DNA of 51,637 nucleotides from a virus: the IMG/VR virus record IMGVR_UViG_3300027759_000123, positions 1 through 51,637 of that record; one strand, written 5' to 3'. Shown here piece by piece: positions 1 through 7,737 of this stretch. Under the pieces are notes generated by a model that was not told the origin of the DNA, ran no database searches, and worked only from the letters and a program-made list of their open reading frames with translations. Both the position numbers and the translations under genes were made by a program. Position 1 is the stretch's first letter; every line of letters starts with the position of its first letter.

Positions 1-954
1 ACGAGCATATTGCTCGTTGGTTAATCCAAATTTCTTTGCCAAGCCCACCTGCGTCTTAGAAAGAACTACTTTTTTAGGAGCAGTACTCCTTTTAGCTGGC
101 GCGACCACCGTGCTTGGTTTTGTACGTTGAGGTCTTTCATCCTCATCGTTAGTTGAAGCTCCACCAAATTCTTCTGGGAATCGGCGTTGCACTTCTTTAT
201 CTATCGCTGCATAGTACTCATCTGTACCAATGTAGCCTCGACCATATTTGGACTCTAAATCCTCGTGGACACCTTCAGCATATCTGCGCATAGATCGTTT
301 ATTTTGATCAACGAACCATGGGTTTTTTGACACCCATGACGCAACTTTCGGGTCCATTTGAGGGTTTTGAGACCTCTGTGGTGTGATTTGTACATCATTT
401 TCTTCATTTTGTACAGTAGGTTTGAAATTTTTTGCTTTATCTAACTTAAGCTGAGCACGGATCATTTCCTGCTGAGCTTCTAAAAGCTTGTCAGAATCAC
501 CTGAATCGTAGGCTTCTTTGTAGTTGCGGCTAGCCTTATCGACTTCCATCTCAGCGGAGTTCTGATATGTAGAAATAAGCTCTTTTTCGCCTGATTGCAG
601 GACGTTTTTAAGCTTACGGTTCTCGTCAAGGATACGCTGTGCAACGGCTAAAGACTCTTGTTGCTCACGTATTGCAGCCTCTTTCTCCCTACGCTCGTCG
701 TGCCAAGCCTTCTTGTATTGCTTAAATTTAAGCTTTACGTTATGGGAGTAATCCTCAGAGTCGTCAGCCTTCTCTAAGTCTTCTTTAATACTGTTTGGAA
801 GGGGTTCTACGAACCGGTCTTCAGGGGGAGTATCGTCTTTTACGTCGATATTAATATCTACGTCATCGCCCTCAACAGAGATATCAAAGGTATCTTCGGG
901 TTTACCCTTATCTTCTTCATCGGGGAACTTATAGCTATCGCTAAATTTAGGCAT
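1..954 (-). CDS. Capsid scaffolding/assembly-like protein (partial, C-terminus outside window)
   Basis: An open frame runs from an ATG at 954 through 318 codons to the left edge without a stop. The first ~70 residues are very acidic (many D/E, starting MPKFSDSYKFPDEEDKG). A long charged helical stretch (about residues 85-190, rich in K/E/R/Q) looks like coiled coil. A 'DPKVASWVSKNPWF' segment follows near residue 200, then a basic, Pro/Thr-rich linker. Acidic head plus coiled coil plus basic tail, next to the portal gene, fits a podovirus scaffolding protein that guides procapsid assembly. It lies 9 bases downstream of the co-chaperonin gene in the same operon. Function is inferred from composition and position; a minor structural protein is the alternative. 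Confidence 0.6.
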   Translation of the reverse strand, partial: MPKFSDSYKFPDEEDKGKPEDTFDISVEGDDVDINIDVKDDTPPEDRFVEPLPNSIKEDLEKADDSEDYSHNVKLKFKQYKKAWHDERREKEAAIREQQESLAVAQRILDENRKLKNVLQSGEKELISTYQNSAEMEVDKASRNYKEAYDSGDSDKLLEAQQEMIRAQLKLDKAKNFKPTVQNEENDVQITPQRSQNPQMDPKVASWVSKNPWFVDQNKRSMRRYAEGVHEDLESKYGRGYIGTDEYYAAIDKEVQRRFPEEFGGASTNDEDERPQRTKPSTVVAPAKRSTAPKKVVLSKTQVGLAKKFGLTNEQYAR

Positions 955-963
955 GTGCGCTCC

Positions 964-1383
964 TTATTTGCGTTTTATGCCGCGTGGATCGTCAACAATA
1001 CCTTCTACAGTATCGTCGTTGATGATGCGGAACTCTCTACCGTGGATGACCAGTCGTGAACCAGCGTAGGGCCGGACCAAAACAAAGTCGCCTTGTTTAC
1101 ACCAAGGTCCCGTTGGGAACTTTGTTGTATCTTTGTAACAGTCTGGGCCAAGCTCAACGACAAACAAGACCGTTGTGAGGGTCTCTTCGTTGCGCATGGT
1201 TTCGTCTGCTTTCACCAAACCAATTTCGCTCTCTTCAAACTGCTTCTCCGCCTCAGGAATTGCGCAAAGAATGCGGTAGCCTGATGGTTTTGGTAGCTGT
1301 TTAGCTTTCTCCTCTGCTTTCTTGTACATCAAGGCCGATAGATCGACTGCTTGACTTAAATCCAACGTTGGTGTTTCACTCAT
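964..1383 (-). CDS. groES: GroES-like co-chaperonin (Cpn10 fold)
   Basis: This 139-residue protein follows the Cpn10 pattern: an N-terminal 'GYRILCAIPEAE' strand like the GroES start, a loop where the mobile loop would be (about residues 50-70), a central 'VLFVVELGPDCYKD' strand, then 'CKQGDFVLVRP' matching the conserved VKxGDxVlf segment, and a C-terminal 'FRIINDDTVEGIV' like the GroES 'vlimsesdIlaiv' end. It is longer than bacterial GroES (~97 residues) because of an extra ~35-residue N-terminus. T4 gp31-type phage co-chaperonins work with host GroEL to fold the capsid protein, and the location between scaffold and portal fits that. No GroEL is visible. An AUG preceded by GGAG supports the start. 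Confidence 0.75.
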   Translation of the reverse strand: MSETPTLDLSQAVDLSALMYKKAEEKAKQLPKPSGYRILCAIPEAEKQFEESEIGLVKADETMRNEETLTTVLFVVELGPDCYKDTTKFPTGPWCKQGDFVLVRPYAGSRLVIHGREFRIINDDTVEGIVDDPRGIKRK

Positions 1384-1576
1384 CCGAGTTCTCCATGTTT
1401 TTTGTCAGGTCTGCAATGTTTCTGCGAGCTGTGAGTAGACCTGTGATAACCCCACATTTATTGCAGTACTCCTCGTAAGACTTAGCAGATTTGGCTCCTA
1501 AGTCTTCCTCGATTTGTTTGATGTTTGCATCAATTTGCTGGATTAAAAGATCCAGCGCTTTTTTAGTTTGGTACAT
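1376..1576 (-). CDS. Small conserved-looking protein of unknown function
   Basis: A 66-residue, mostly helical protein with heptad-like spacing (LDLLIQQIDANIKQIEEDL) and two cysteines (CNKC). It is translationally coupled on both sides: its start overlaps the portal stop by one base, and its stop overlaps the co-chaperonin start by 8 bases. I do not recognise a family. Tight coupling between portal and co-chaperonin suggests a role in head assembly, but nothing in the sequence proves it. Confidence 0.6.
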   Translation of the reverse strand: MYQTKKALDLLIQQIDANIKQIEEDLGAKSAKSYEEYCNKCGVITGLLTARRNIADLTKNMENSDE

Positions 1577-4098
1577 CAGCTATCCTTTTTAGGTTTTTGC
1601 TGTTGTTTAGCCCTATGTTCAGTCTGCATCTGGGCAATTTCTCTTTGATTAGCTAACATCAACTGATGCTTCTGCATGTCCATACCTGTTGAGAAGCCAG
1701 CCTGCTCATGCGTGTGATCTCGCTGCTGTTTATCAGCTTGCGCCTTCATCGCAATCTTTACACCTTCAGTCTCCTGCTGCGCATTGATCCGCTCACGCTC
1801 AATTTGTAACTGAGCCTGTTTGAGCATGACATCTGCCTGATCTTTAGCCGCCTTGCGTTGCTGCTCTTGGGCTTTAAGCTGGAGTTCTTGCTGCTGCAAC
1901 TGGATGAGCGGGTCTTCCTGCATCTGCTTGTTTTTCTGCTGTTGAGCTTCTTGCTGATGTTGTTGCAGAATCTGCTGGGCTGCTTGCGCCGCCATCTGAG
2001 ACACCTGAACCTCCATCTCTGGGGACATTTCAACTTCATCTGCATCTTCGTTGTATGGTGGCAACGTTTGACCCATAGCTTGCTCGATCTGCTTGCGCAT
2101 CTCCATACCCAAGTGCTCAGCAACGTGTGCCGAACCCACAGCCATAAGCTGCTGCGCCAATTGAGGACTTTGACTTAACATCTGCTGGATATGAGGATCT
2201 TGAGCCATAGCCATGTGAACCGCAATGTGGGCTTTATGGTCTTGGTAGATAAACGCTTTAACAGGCTTGTTGTTAAGCATGTTCTGGTTCTCTGTAACCG
2301 GATCACGAGGCTTCATATCGTCATGGATTGGCACAAGTTTCTGATAATTCTTGATACCTAGCACATCTAACATCTGACGGTGCAAGAGTGGCAAGTCATA
2401 CAACTGAGGAGCTGTCTGCGCAAGCTGGAGAGCCGCCTGATACTGAACAACTTTCTGAGCCATCGTCGCAGCGTTGGGATCACTCACTGGGATAATATCG
2501 ACCATGTCATAGTCAGACTGCTTAGCACGGCGACCACCCTCAATTGGCTCGTAGCTGTACTCTTCTGGAGTGTAGTCACGGATGATTACTTTCAAGAGTT
2601 TGAACTCTTGCTTCATCGAATAGTGGATGCGAGCCTGAACAGCCGACATAGTCTTAAGCTGACGCTCAAGGATAGCCAGAGTTGTGCCTACAGGAGCCTG
2701 CGCCGACATATCTGATGTTTGCAGCTCAACAGCGCCGGCAAACTTGCGGCCTTCATCAATAATCTGATTCAAGAGCGCTGCCAAAACCTGTGATGGCTCC
2801 TTGTATGGCAGAGGCATGATGTTGTCACGCATCGTGCCGCTAGGAACGTCTACATCACGGAACTCGCCCGGGGAGATTGGGGTGTCGTCGCCTTTGGTGC
2901 GAAGTCCTCTAGTCTTAAAACCACCGGGGAGGTTAGATAGAGTTCCAGCATCAACCAACTGGCGAAGAATAGAAGTACCAGATTTAGCAAAAGAACCAAT
3001 AAGGTGGACAAGGCCAAAATTATAAAAACCGAACCCGGGAATATAACCGTAGTGGACGAAGTGCGTGCGTTTTTGGCAGAGTTCGTCGTCTGGTTCCCAG
3101 TTGCGGCGGATCGCAAGTATATTCGTCGTACCCTTCTCAATCGTGACGATGTATGGGAGTGCGATGCCCGTCTCTTTGCCGTCGTCTTTGTGTTCATAGC
3201 CTTTTAGGTCAAGATCGACCTGCATCTCCAAAAGTTTGAACCGATCATCTTGCGTAGCACGGAAGCCCATCTTCTCCGCAATACGCTTTTCTACTTCGTC
3301 CATTGTTTGAGTAGGCTCACCCAAGTCAATGTCACGATAGAAACCCTCATGCTGCAGTCGCTTAAGATCATTTTTATTCTTGCGCATCACGTGCGTGATA
3401 CGTTCTGCATCAGCAAGGCTTGAAGCACCGTAAGGCACGACTACATCTTCCGCTGGCGCATACATAGATACTTGACGCCCTAAGGATGGGTCGTAGTACA
3501 CCTTCTTAAACGCGTTACCAGCAAGGCCCAAGCCCCAGAGCATGCGCTCATGCTCAGGTCTGTACTCTTTCATCACGTCAGTAAGCTGATAGTTCATGTC
3601 TTCTTGAACTCGCTCCGCCGCGTCTTTCTTGTCAGGGGTTTCTTTGCCAATAATCTTTGTCTTGACAGGCCCCATTGCAGGGAATGTCTCCATCATGGTC
3701 TCAGCTTGGAACTTCACAACCGCTTCAGTCAAAAGCGGGTGATACACACCACAAGCGCCGGGCCAAGGTTCTGTTCTTTCTTCAATCTTCAAGCCTAAGA
3801 GTTCTAGACCATCTACATAAGTCTGTACCCAATCTTTACGGGCAGACACATCAGACTCGTAATCTCCAATTAACTCGGTAGCAAGTGAGGCAAGAACATC
3901 TTCAGGGATGTCTTCAGCTAAGTTTTTACTAAACTCATCATCGCCCTCTGTTGGTTCAATCTCAATCTCTACATCCCCCGCTTTAATGCGCACTGCCTCA
4001 GGGTCTTCAATCTCGATCTCAATTGGCTCTTCTGTTGCACCCAACTGATCCAGTCCTTGGGGAGCCTCGTACAGAGCTTTGTCCATATTTGTCGCCAT
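1576..4098 (-). CDS. Portal protein (P22-like podovirus type)
   Basis: The 840-residue size is typical of P22-like portals, which form the dodecameric DNA channel at the capsid vertex. The N-terminal ~75 residues are acidic. The core includes 'KDWVQTYVDGLELLGL', 'GLGLAGNAFKKVYYDP', a long 'HFVHYGYIPGFGFYNFGL' stretch and 'LLNQIIDEGRKFAGAVE', segments seen in phage portal/head-tail connector proteins. The last ~150 residues are a Gln/Lys/Glu-rich coiled coil (many Q runs), like the long helical barrel of P22 gp1. A good Shine-Dalgarno (AAGGA, 6-base spacing) precedes the ATG at 4098. It lies 9 bases downstream of the large terminase, the classical order. Low-complexity tails can attract false matches to unrelated coiled-coil proteins. 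Confidence 0.85.
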   Translation of the reverse strand: MATNMDKALYEAPQGLDQLGATEEPIEIEIEDPEAVRIKAGDVEIEIEPTEGDDEFSKNLAEDIPEDVLASLATELIGDYESDVSARKDWVQTYVDGLELLGLKIEERTEPWPGACGVYHPLLTEAVVKFQAETMMETFPAMGPVKTKIIGKETPDKKDAAERVQEDMNYQLTDVMKEYRPEHERMLWGLGLAGNAFKKVYYDPSLGRQVSMYAPAEDVVVPYGASSLADAERITHVMRKNKNDLKRLQHEGFYRDIDLGEPTQTMDEVEKRIAEKMGFRATQDDRFKLLEMQVDLDLKGYEHKDDGKETGIALPYIVTIEKGTTNILAIRRNWEPDDELCQKRTHFVHYGYIPGFGFYNFGLVHLIGSFAKSGTSILRQLVDAGTLSNLPGGFKTRGLRTKGDDTPISPGEFRDVDVPSGTMRDNIMPLPYKEPSQVLAALLNQIIDEGRKFAGAVELQTSDMSAQAPVGTTLAILERQLKTMSAVQARIHYSMKQEFKLLKVIIRDYTPEEYSYEPIEGGRRAKQSDYDMVDIIPVSDPNAATMAQKVVQYQAALQLAQTAPQLYDLPLLHRQMLDVLGIKNYQKLVPIHDDMKPRDPVTENQNMLNNKPVKAFIYQDHKAHIAVHMAMAQDPHIQQMLSQSPQLAQQLMAVGSAHVAEHLGMEMRKQIEQAMGQTLPPYNEDADEVEMSPEMEVQVSQMAAQAAQQILQQHQQEAQQQKNKQMQEDPLIQLQQQELQLKAQEQQRKAAKDQADVMLKQAQLQIERERINAQQETEGVKIAMKAQADKQQRDHTHEQAGFSTGMDMQKHQLMLANQREIAQMQTEHRAKQQQKPKKDS

Positions 4099-4107
4099 GA
4101 TGTATCC

Positions 4108-5625
4108 TTAGTAGTACGCAGCTTTTTTGCGATACTGTTTTAAAAAATTATCTTCCGGCTCGTCTGTCGGAAGTCGTAAAAACCCACCCTGTCGGAATCT
4201 TAACAGCGCAAGCGTCGTTGAGTCCACTAAGTCGTCGTTGGTGCCGGCTGGAAAGTCGTTGCACTCTTCTATTACTTCCTTAGCCCACCGGTGGTCTGGG
4301 GCGTACACAATGCCAGATGCAAACAAGTCAGACACTGCGTTCACACGCGCTATTTTGTCTTGTCCTTTGCCCGGAGTAAACTCCCCTACAGGCACACCCA
4401 TGCGTCTGAACTCCTGATACAGAGCCGATCCGTTGGATTTCTTCTCCACCATGAACGCATCTGGCTGCCACTCCTTGTATTCTTCTAGCACCAGCTTTTT
4501 AAGCTCTGGGTACTCCATCCTTTTCTTGATTGCATTGAGCAAGATGATGGAAAAGTTCTGTGTTTCCTCGTTATAAAACACACCCCACGTCGTCAAAGCG
4601 TTATAGTCAGCCCTATTGGTAGCTTCTTGCGCAGCATCGAGCGACATAATGATGAACTCGCATTCGGGAGGGTCTTCTTTTTCCCAAATTTTCCACCATT
4701 CCCTCTTAATCAGCGCTCCTTCTACAGAAGTAGGCTGCTGCATGTACTGTGCATTCCAATAGCGGATGTCCAAAGCTGCTTTTTTAGATAAAAGCTCCTC
4801 AACATCCCAAAATTCTGGCCAAAGTGCCGTGCCATCATCCTTAATTGCGGGGAATTCAACCACTTCCCACGGATCTACGTCTTCATTTCGTTCAGTTTGC
4901 TGAACAATCATGCCCGTCAGGTCCAATTTAGACCAGCGAGTCATCACAATGATGATTGCACCACCAGGCATAAGCCGCTGCAAAGGGCCAGACTGAAACC
5001 ACTCCCAAGCAGGAAGAAAAACATCGGGCCTTCCGGTCTTAGCTTCTTGCTCAGAGTGCGGATCATCGATAATAAACAAATCTGCGCCACGCCCAGCCAA
5101 AGCCCCGCCGACACCAATAGCAAAATATTCACCATTGAAGTTTGTTCCCCATCTTGATGCAGATTTAGAGTCAGACTGAAGCTCTACTTGCGGAAATATT
5201 CCCTTATAAGCGTCCGATCCAACGAGGTTACGCACACGCCGGCCAAAGTTAACAGCCAGATCTGCCGTGTGAGACCCCATGATAATCTTTTTCTGAGGAT
5301 ACTTACCGAGAAACCACGCTGGTGCAAGATAGGATATGAGTTCAGACTTACCATGTCGTGGAGCAATATTAACAATGACGCGTTTTTTCTTACCCGCAGC
5401 AATATCTTCAAAGATTTGAATAAGTTTAAGATGGTGAGGTCCGACTTTATAGCCGGGATAGACGTGGTTGATGAAGTCAAGGAAACTCTCCTTACCTAAA
5501 CTCTGAGTCATCTGTGCATCGTACTGCTTTAACAGTTCAAGCGTACGTCTTTTTTGTTTGTCGGGCATCCCCGGCAATGCTTGTCGCAGCTTAAATAATG
5601 CTTCAGGCGTCAGTTTTTGACTCAT
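4108..5625 (-). CDS. terL: Terminase large subunit (ATPase and nuclease)
   Basis: A 505-residue DNA-packaging motor. The ATPase domain has a Walker A-like 'APRHGKS' (88-94), Walker B 'LFIIDDPH' (183-190) and a coupling motif 'MTRW' (228-231). The nuclease domain has the expected acidic residues in 'IIMSLDAA' (D330), 'FMVEKKSNG' (E394) and 'NDDLVDS' (D464/D465/D468). All key residues are present, so the protein should be active. The start overlaps the preceding gene by 23 bases and has no clear Shine-Dalgarno of its own, which suggests translational coupling. The portal follows after 9 bases. Confidence 0.95.
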   Translation of the reverse strand: MSQKLTPEALFKLRQALPGMPDKQKRRTLELLKQYDAQMTQSLGKESFLDFINHVYPGYKVGPHHLKLIQIFEDIAAGKKKRVIVNIAPRHGKSELISYLAPAWFLGKYPQKKIIMGSHTADLAVNFGRRVRNLVGSDAYKGIFPQVELQSDSKSASRWGTNFNGEYFAIGVGGALAGRGADLFIIDDPHSEQEAKTGRPDVFLPAWEWFQSGPLQRLMPGGAIIIVMTRWSKLDLTGMIVQQTERNEDVDPWEVVEFPAIKDDGTALWPEFWDVEELLSKKAALDIRYWNAQYMQQPTSVEGALIKREWWKIWEKEDPPECEFIIMSLDAAQEATNRADYNALTTWGVFYNEETQNFSIILLNAIKKRMEYPELKKLVLEEYKEWQPDAFMVEKKSNGSALYQEFRRMGVPVGEFTPGKGQDKIARVNAVSDLFASGIVYAPDHRWAKEVIEECNDFPAGTNDDLVDSTTLALLRFRQGGFLRLPTDEPEDNFLKQYRKKAAYY

Positions 5626-6175
5626 GCTTTAATACTTCGCGTGCTTCAACATCAATGACCTTACCTTCAAGGCTTTGTAAGGTATCCAAAAGTTCTTTTT
5701 CTACCTCTTCGGCAGATAAAATTTTGTGTGTAATTTCTGTACGTTTCTTAAACGCGTCTACACCATCAATCTCACCTAAGTTTCTTATGGCAGTAAGGCG
5801 TGCTTTAGGGTCGCGTGTGTGTTCTATTTCATGCACAAGCTTATTAACTACGTACAGTTTAAAGTCTGATAGTTCTTCAACAATAGATACGTTCATCTGA
5901 GCAACCATACCTGCAAGAAACGCTAATGTTTCGTTGGGGTACTTGGCAAACTCAGGTCTAAATTTAGGGTCAGACGCCATTTGACGAGCTAGTTCTGTAG
6001 CTTGTGTTGCGTTATCTTTGGTAGGGGATATCTGCTGACCTGTAAGGTCAGACATTAACTTAATGACATTGGCCCGCATTTGCAATTCTTCAGCGGGCGA
6101 CAAGTCCGGGAACGCCTCTTTAGCGTTCTGTGGCAGAGGAATGTTCTCCTCAATATGCGGTACTAATTCATCCAT
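5603..6175 (-). CDS. Probable terminase small subunit
   Basis: A 190-residue helical protein, first gene of the leftward packaging operon and overlapping the large terminase by 23 bases, which is the usual place for the small terminase that recognises phage DNA. The middle (about residues 45-135) is a helical bundle containing 'PEFAKYPNETLAFLAGM' and 'KLVHEIEHTRDPKARLTAIR'. The C-terminus is charged. I cannot see a clear HTH. The assignment rests on position, size and helical composition. The start ATG at 6175 has AAGGAG upstream, but that site sits inside a perfect inverted repeat (6181-6194). Confidence 0.6.
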   Translation of the reverse strand: MDELVPHIEENIPLPQNAKEAFPDLSPAEELQMRANVIKLMSDLTGQQISPTKDNATQATELARQMASDPKFRPEFAKYPNETLAFLAGMVAQMNVSIVEELSDFKLYVVNKLVHEIEHTRDPKARLTAIRNLGEIDGVDAFKKRTEITHKILSAEEVEKELLDTLQSLEGKVIDVEAREVLKHESKTDA

Positions 6176-6180
6176 GTCAG

Positions 6181-6194
6181 CGAAGGCTCCTTCG
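6181..6194 (-). promoter_or_regulatory. Inverted repeat covering the ribosome site of the packaging operon
   Basis: CGAAGG-CT-CCTTCG is a perfect 6-bp inverted repeat immediately upstream of the ATG at 6175. On the minus strand the AAGGAG ribosome site lies inside it, so an RNA hairpin, or a protein bound there, could limit translation of the first packaging gene. The two-base gap is too small for a stable RNA loop unless the inner pairs open, so a DNA operator is equally possible. Confidence 0.4.
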
Positions 6195-6485
6195 ACAGTT
6201 TGGGCAAATGTAACACATAAATATATCTTTGTGCAAGGGGGAGGTTAGGAATCCTACCCGGGGGGTGTTTTGAATTACACACTGTGCAGAGGTTTGTGCA
6301 ATTTGTGCAGGGGGTGGGGTGACAGAAAAGGGATCGAAATGGCAATAAGTACTTCCTGCCGAAACGTACCTAAATGGCTGGGAAGCCGCATGGATGTTAG
6401 GTTCTAGTGAATTACACGGAACAGTCGATTCGAGGTTTACTTTACATAAAATATATTTTTGGAGTGACCGGCATGCGTAATTGGA

Positions 6486-6501
6486 GGGGGGTGGGTTTGG
6501 G
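6486..6501 (+). other. Potential G-quadruplex 1
   Basis: A run of six G, then T, three G, TTT, three G gives four G3 tracts with short loops on the plus strand. It lies in the divergent control region, where it could affect transcription or replication. Only the sequence pattern supports it. Confidence 0.45.
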
Positions 6502-6568
6502 AAAAATGTGTAGTTATTTGTGCTTGTTAGGGGGTATGGGGTATGCGGGGGGACCCATTCAGGGTCTT

Positions 6569-6588
6569 GGGGGGTGGGGGGATGGGGG
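6569..6588 (+). other. Potential G-quadruplex 2
   Basis: Runs of six, six and five G separated by T and AT provide at least four G3 tracts with 0-2-base loops. The last G-run can instead pair with CCCCC at 6592-6596 as a hairpin, so the two structures would compete. It lies about 100 bases upstream of the first early gene. Confidence 0.5.
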
Positions 6589-6684
6589 TCTCCCCCTGCC
6601 AAACTTTACATTTACCCCCATTCCACGCTAATCTGACCCTAATGCAACACGGTAGAGGTTGCAGATCTCTTGAAAGGAGACTGT

Positions 6685-6846
6685 ATGTACACAGTAAATG
6701 TACGATGGGGTGAGCTTACTAAGACTCACAAGGCTTGGACACTTAGCGGTGCTAAGCAATGGTTGTATGCATATCCTAACAAGGATGTGTTTGCAAAGGT
6801 GACCAACGTATTTGGTCAGACAGTAGCAGTTCGCTACAAGCGGTAA
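6685..6846 (+). CDS. Small early protein, unknown (53 aa)
   Basis: ATG at 6685 follows AAAGGAGA (6-base spacing) and gives a 53-residue protein ending YKR. It contains 'WTLSGAKQWLYAYPNKDVFAKVTNVFGQTVAVRYKR', which reads as a helix followed by two beta strands, with a basic C-terminus (predicted net positive). It is the first gene of the rightward arm, where phages often encode small host-takeover proteins. I do not recognise a family. The strong ribosome site and the hairpin right after the stop support it as real. Confidence 0.6.
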   Translation: MYTVNVRWGELTKTHKAWTLSGAKQWLYAYPNKDVFAKVTNVFGQTVAVRYKR

Positions 6847-6849
6847 CAC

Positions 6850-6867
6850 GAGGGGCTTCGGCCCCTC
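6850..6867 (+). terminator. GC-rich UUCG hairpin after first early gene (weak or no terminator)
   Basis: GAGGGGC-TTCG-GCCCCTC is a perfect 7-bp stem with a TTCG tetraloop 3 bases after the stop of the 53-aa gene. It is followed by TCCTAAGG rather than a T-run, so it more likely protects or punctuates the mRNA than fully terminates. The ribosome site of the next gene follows directly. Confidence 0.5.
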
Positions 6868-6884
6868 TCCTAAGGAGAGACAAC

Positions 6885-7115
6885 ATGAAAACATTAGGTG
6901 AACTTCTGCGTGACAAGATCAACGCATCGATTGAGAAGCGCCAGCAACTTGAGCATGACTTCTGGGCAACTTGGTCAAGTGTGTATGCAGTGCGACCTGC
7001 ATGGATTGACATCTCAGGATGGTCTGATGCCAAGCTAATTGAAGAGACTAAAGCAATGGAAGATCCAAGCTGGGACGTCTCTCACATGCTCAACAGATAC
7101 GAACAACTTAACTAA
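6885..7115 (+). CDS. Small early protein, unknown (76 aa)
   Basis: ATG at 6885 follows AAGGAGAGACAAC. The 76-residue product has an amphipathic N-terminal helix (KTLGELLRDKINASIEKRQQLEH) and several tryptophans (W27, W30, W40, W46, W64). No known motif. It sits in a string of four short genes with similar strong ribosome sites ending at the terminator at 7492, which suggests an early transcript of small host-directed proteins; that role is inference only. Confidence 0.6.
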   Translation: MKTLGELLRDKINASIEKRQQLEHDFWATWSSVYAVRPAWIDISGWSDAKLIEETKAMEDPSWDVSHMLNRYEQLN

Positions 7116-7124
7116 GGAGAGACT

Positions 7125-7286
7125 ATGTATCACGGTTTAGCTTTGGTGATCAGTACGATCACATTCGCCCTGTCAGTTGCAATGCTCGTGCCGCAAGGCA
7201 TGTGGCTTTGGATAGCAGGTCTGGTAGTTAGTACGGCAATGATCACATTGATCTTGCCTGAGATCAAACACAAGAACGACGAATGA
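7125..7286 (+). CDS. Two-TM small membrane protein (53 aa)
   Basis: ATG at 7125 follows AAGGAGAGACT. The 53-residue protein is almost entirely two hydrophobic segments, about residues 4-22 and 26-45, with a basic/acidic tail (EIKHKNDE). That is the size and topology of small phage membrane proteins (holin-like, superinfection-exclusion or channel-modulating). The holin proper appears to lie in the late lysis cassette, so an early membrane role is more likely. The stop overlaps the next start (ATGA at 7283). Confidence 0.6.
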   Translation: MYHGLALVISTITFALSVAMLVPQGMWLWIAGLVVSTAMITLILPEIKHKNDE

Positions 7287-7489
7287 CAGTCGGTCAATCT
7301 AACATCTGGCGGATGCATGTCCGCAAGGCGTTAGTGGAGGCGCTCAAGGAGCGCCGTCCATTTAGCCAACTGACATACGAAGCTGAGAAGCGTCACCGCG
7401 AACTCACGCAAGTAATAAGGGCAACCTTCTGCGCCAAGCTTGACGATGCAGACTACTGCAGACTGCCAGTCAACTACTTCAAGCGTTAA
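7283..7489 (+). CDS. Small early protein, unknown (68 aa)
   Basis: The start overlaps the upstream stop as ATGA, so it is coupled to the two-TM gene. The 68-residue basic product is mostly helical (VRKALVEALKERRPFSQLTYEAEKRHRELTQV) with two cysteines near the C-terminus. No family recognised. It closes the first early transcript just before the terminator at 7492. Confidence 0.55.
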   Translation: MTVGQSNIWRMHVRKALVEALKERRPFSQLTYEAEKRHRELTQVIRATFCAKLDDADYCRLPVNYFKR

Positions 7490-7491
7490 CC

Positions 7492-7518
7492 AAGGGGACT
7501 TCGGTCCCCTTTTCTTTT
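7492..7518 (+). terminator. Rho-independent terminator
   Basis: AAGGGGAC-TTCG-GTCCCCTT forms a perfect 8-bp stem with a UUCG loop, followed by TTCTTTT. It lies 3 bases after the stop of the 68-aa gene and ends the first early operon. Confidence 0.85.
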
Positions 7519-7561
7519 GCCCTCATGTTGCGCCACGCAGTAGTGCTAGTGCGCGAGTGAT

Positions 7562-7648
7562 ACCAGTTATTTTCCGTCGCGCGTATGAGTGCGTGCGAGG
7601 CGACAAGGTCGCTAGATAGAGTCCCACCCCCTCGTGAAACTTTACTTA
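7562..7648 (+). promoter_or_regulatory. Leader repeat A (two stem-loops upstream of paralog 1)
   Basis: This ~87-base segment aligns closely with leader B (8457-8544) and partly with leader C (9293-9372). In order it has ACCAGTTATTTT; a GC-rich stem (7578-7583 with 7590-7595, G-U pairs included); a GCGAC/GTCGC stem (7600-7612); ATAGAGTCCCAC; a weak CAC/GTG stem (7625-7636); and ACTTTACTTA. It starts 44 bases after a terminator and ends 89 bases before the gene start. It is probably a transcribed leader or compound promoter. No sigma70 pair is obvious. Confidence 0.6.
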
Positions 7649-7737
7649 AGACCCTCCACTAGGGTATTGTTATCCCACTGAGTCAGCAATTCTGCTACTT
7701 GGTATTTCTCAATCGTTCATTTTATGGAGATTTGAAC

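Larger units (their letters stand above)
6195..6684. promoter_or_regulatory. G-rich divergent control region between leftward packaging and rightward early genes
   Basis: About 490 bases without a convincing gene separate the two arms. The plus strand carries several G-runs, two of which meet the simple G-quadruplex pattern (6486-6501 and 6569-6588). It also has four GTGCA copies (6231, 6284, 6296, 6305), three of them following T or TT and some followed by G-runs. Short inverted repeats are TAGGAATCCTA (6246-6256), GACCC/GGGTC (6552-6566) and GGGGG/CCCCC (6584-6596). An AT-rich patch at 6433-6442 and a TATATT-like patch on the minus strand (6217-6226) could be -10 regions, but I cannot pair either with a good -35. 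Open frames here overlap each other and are G-run artefacts. Promoters for both arms probably lie here. Confidence 0.5.

Noticed and set aside
1576-2130. Frames on both strands opposite the Gln-rich portal end
   Set aside because: CAG/CAA repeats give long mirror frames automatically; they have no ribosome sites and lie fully inside the portal gene.
6177-6631. Open frames on both strands across the divergent region
   Set aside because: They are mirror frames over G/C-runs with Pro/Gly-rich nonsense products, lack ribosome sites and overlap each other.
6850-6867. Strong terminator after the first early gene
   Set aside because: The stem is strong, but no T-run follows and a ribosome site starts at once, so it is listed only as a hairpin or weak terminator.
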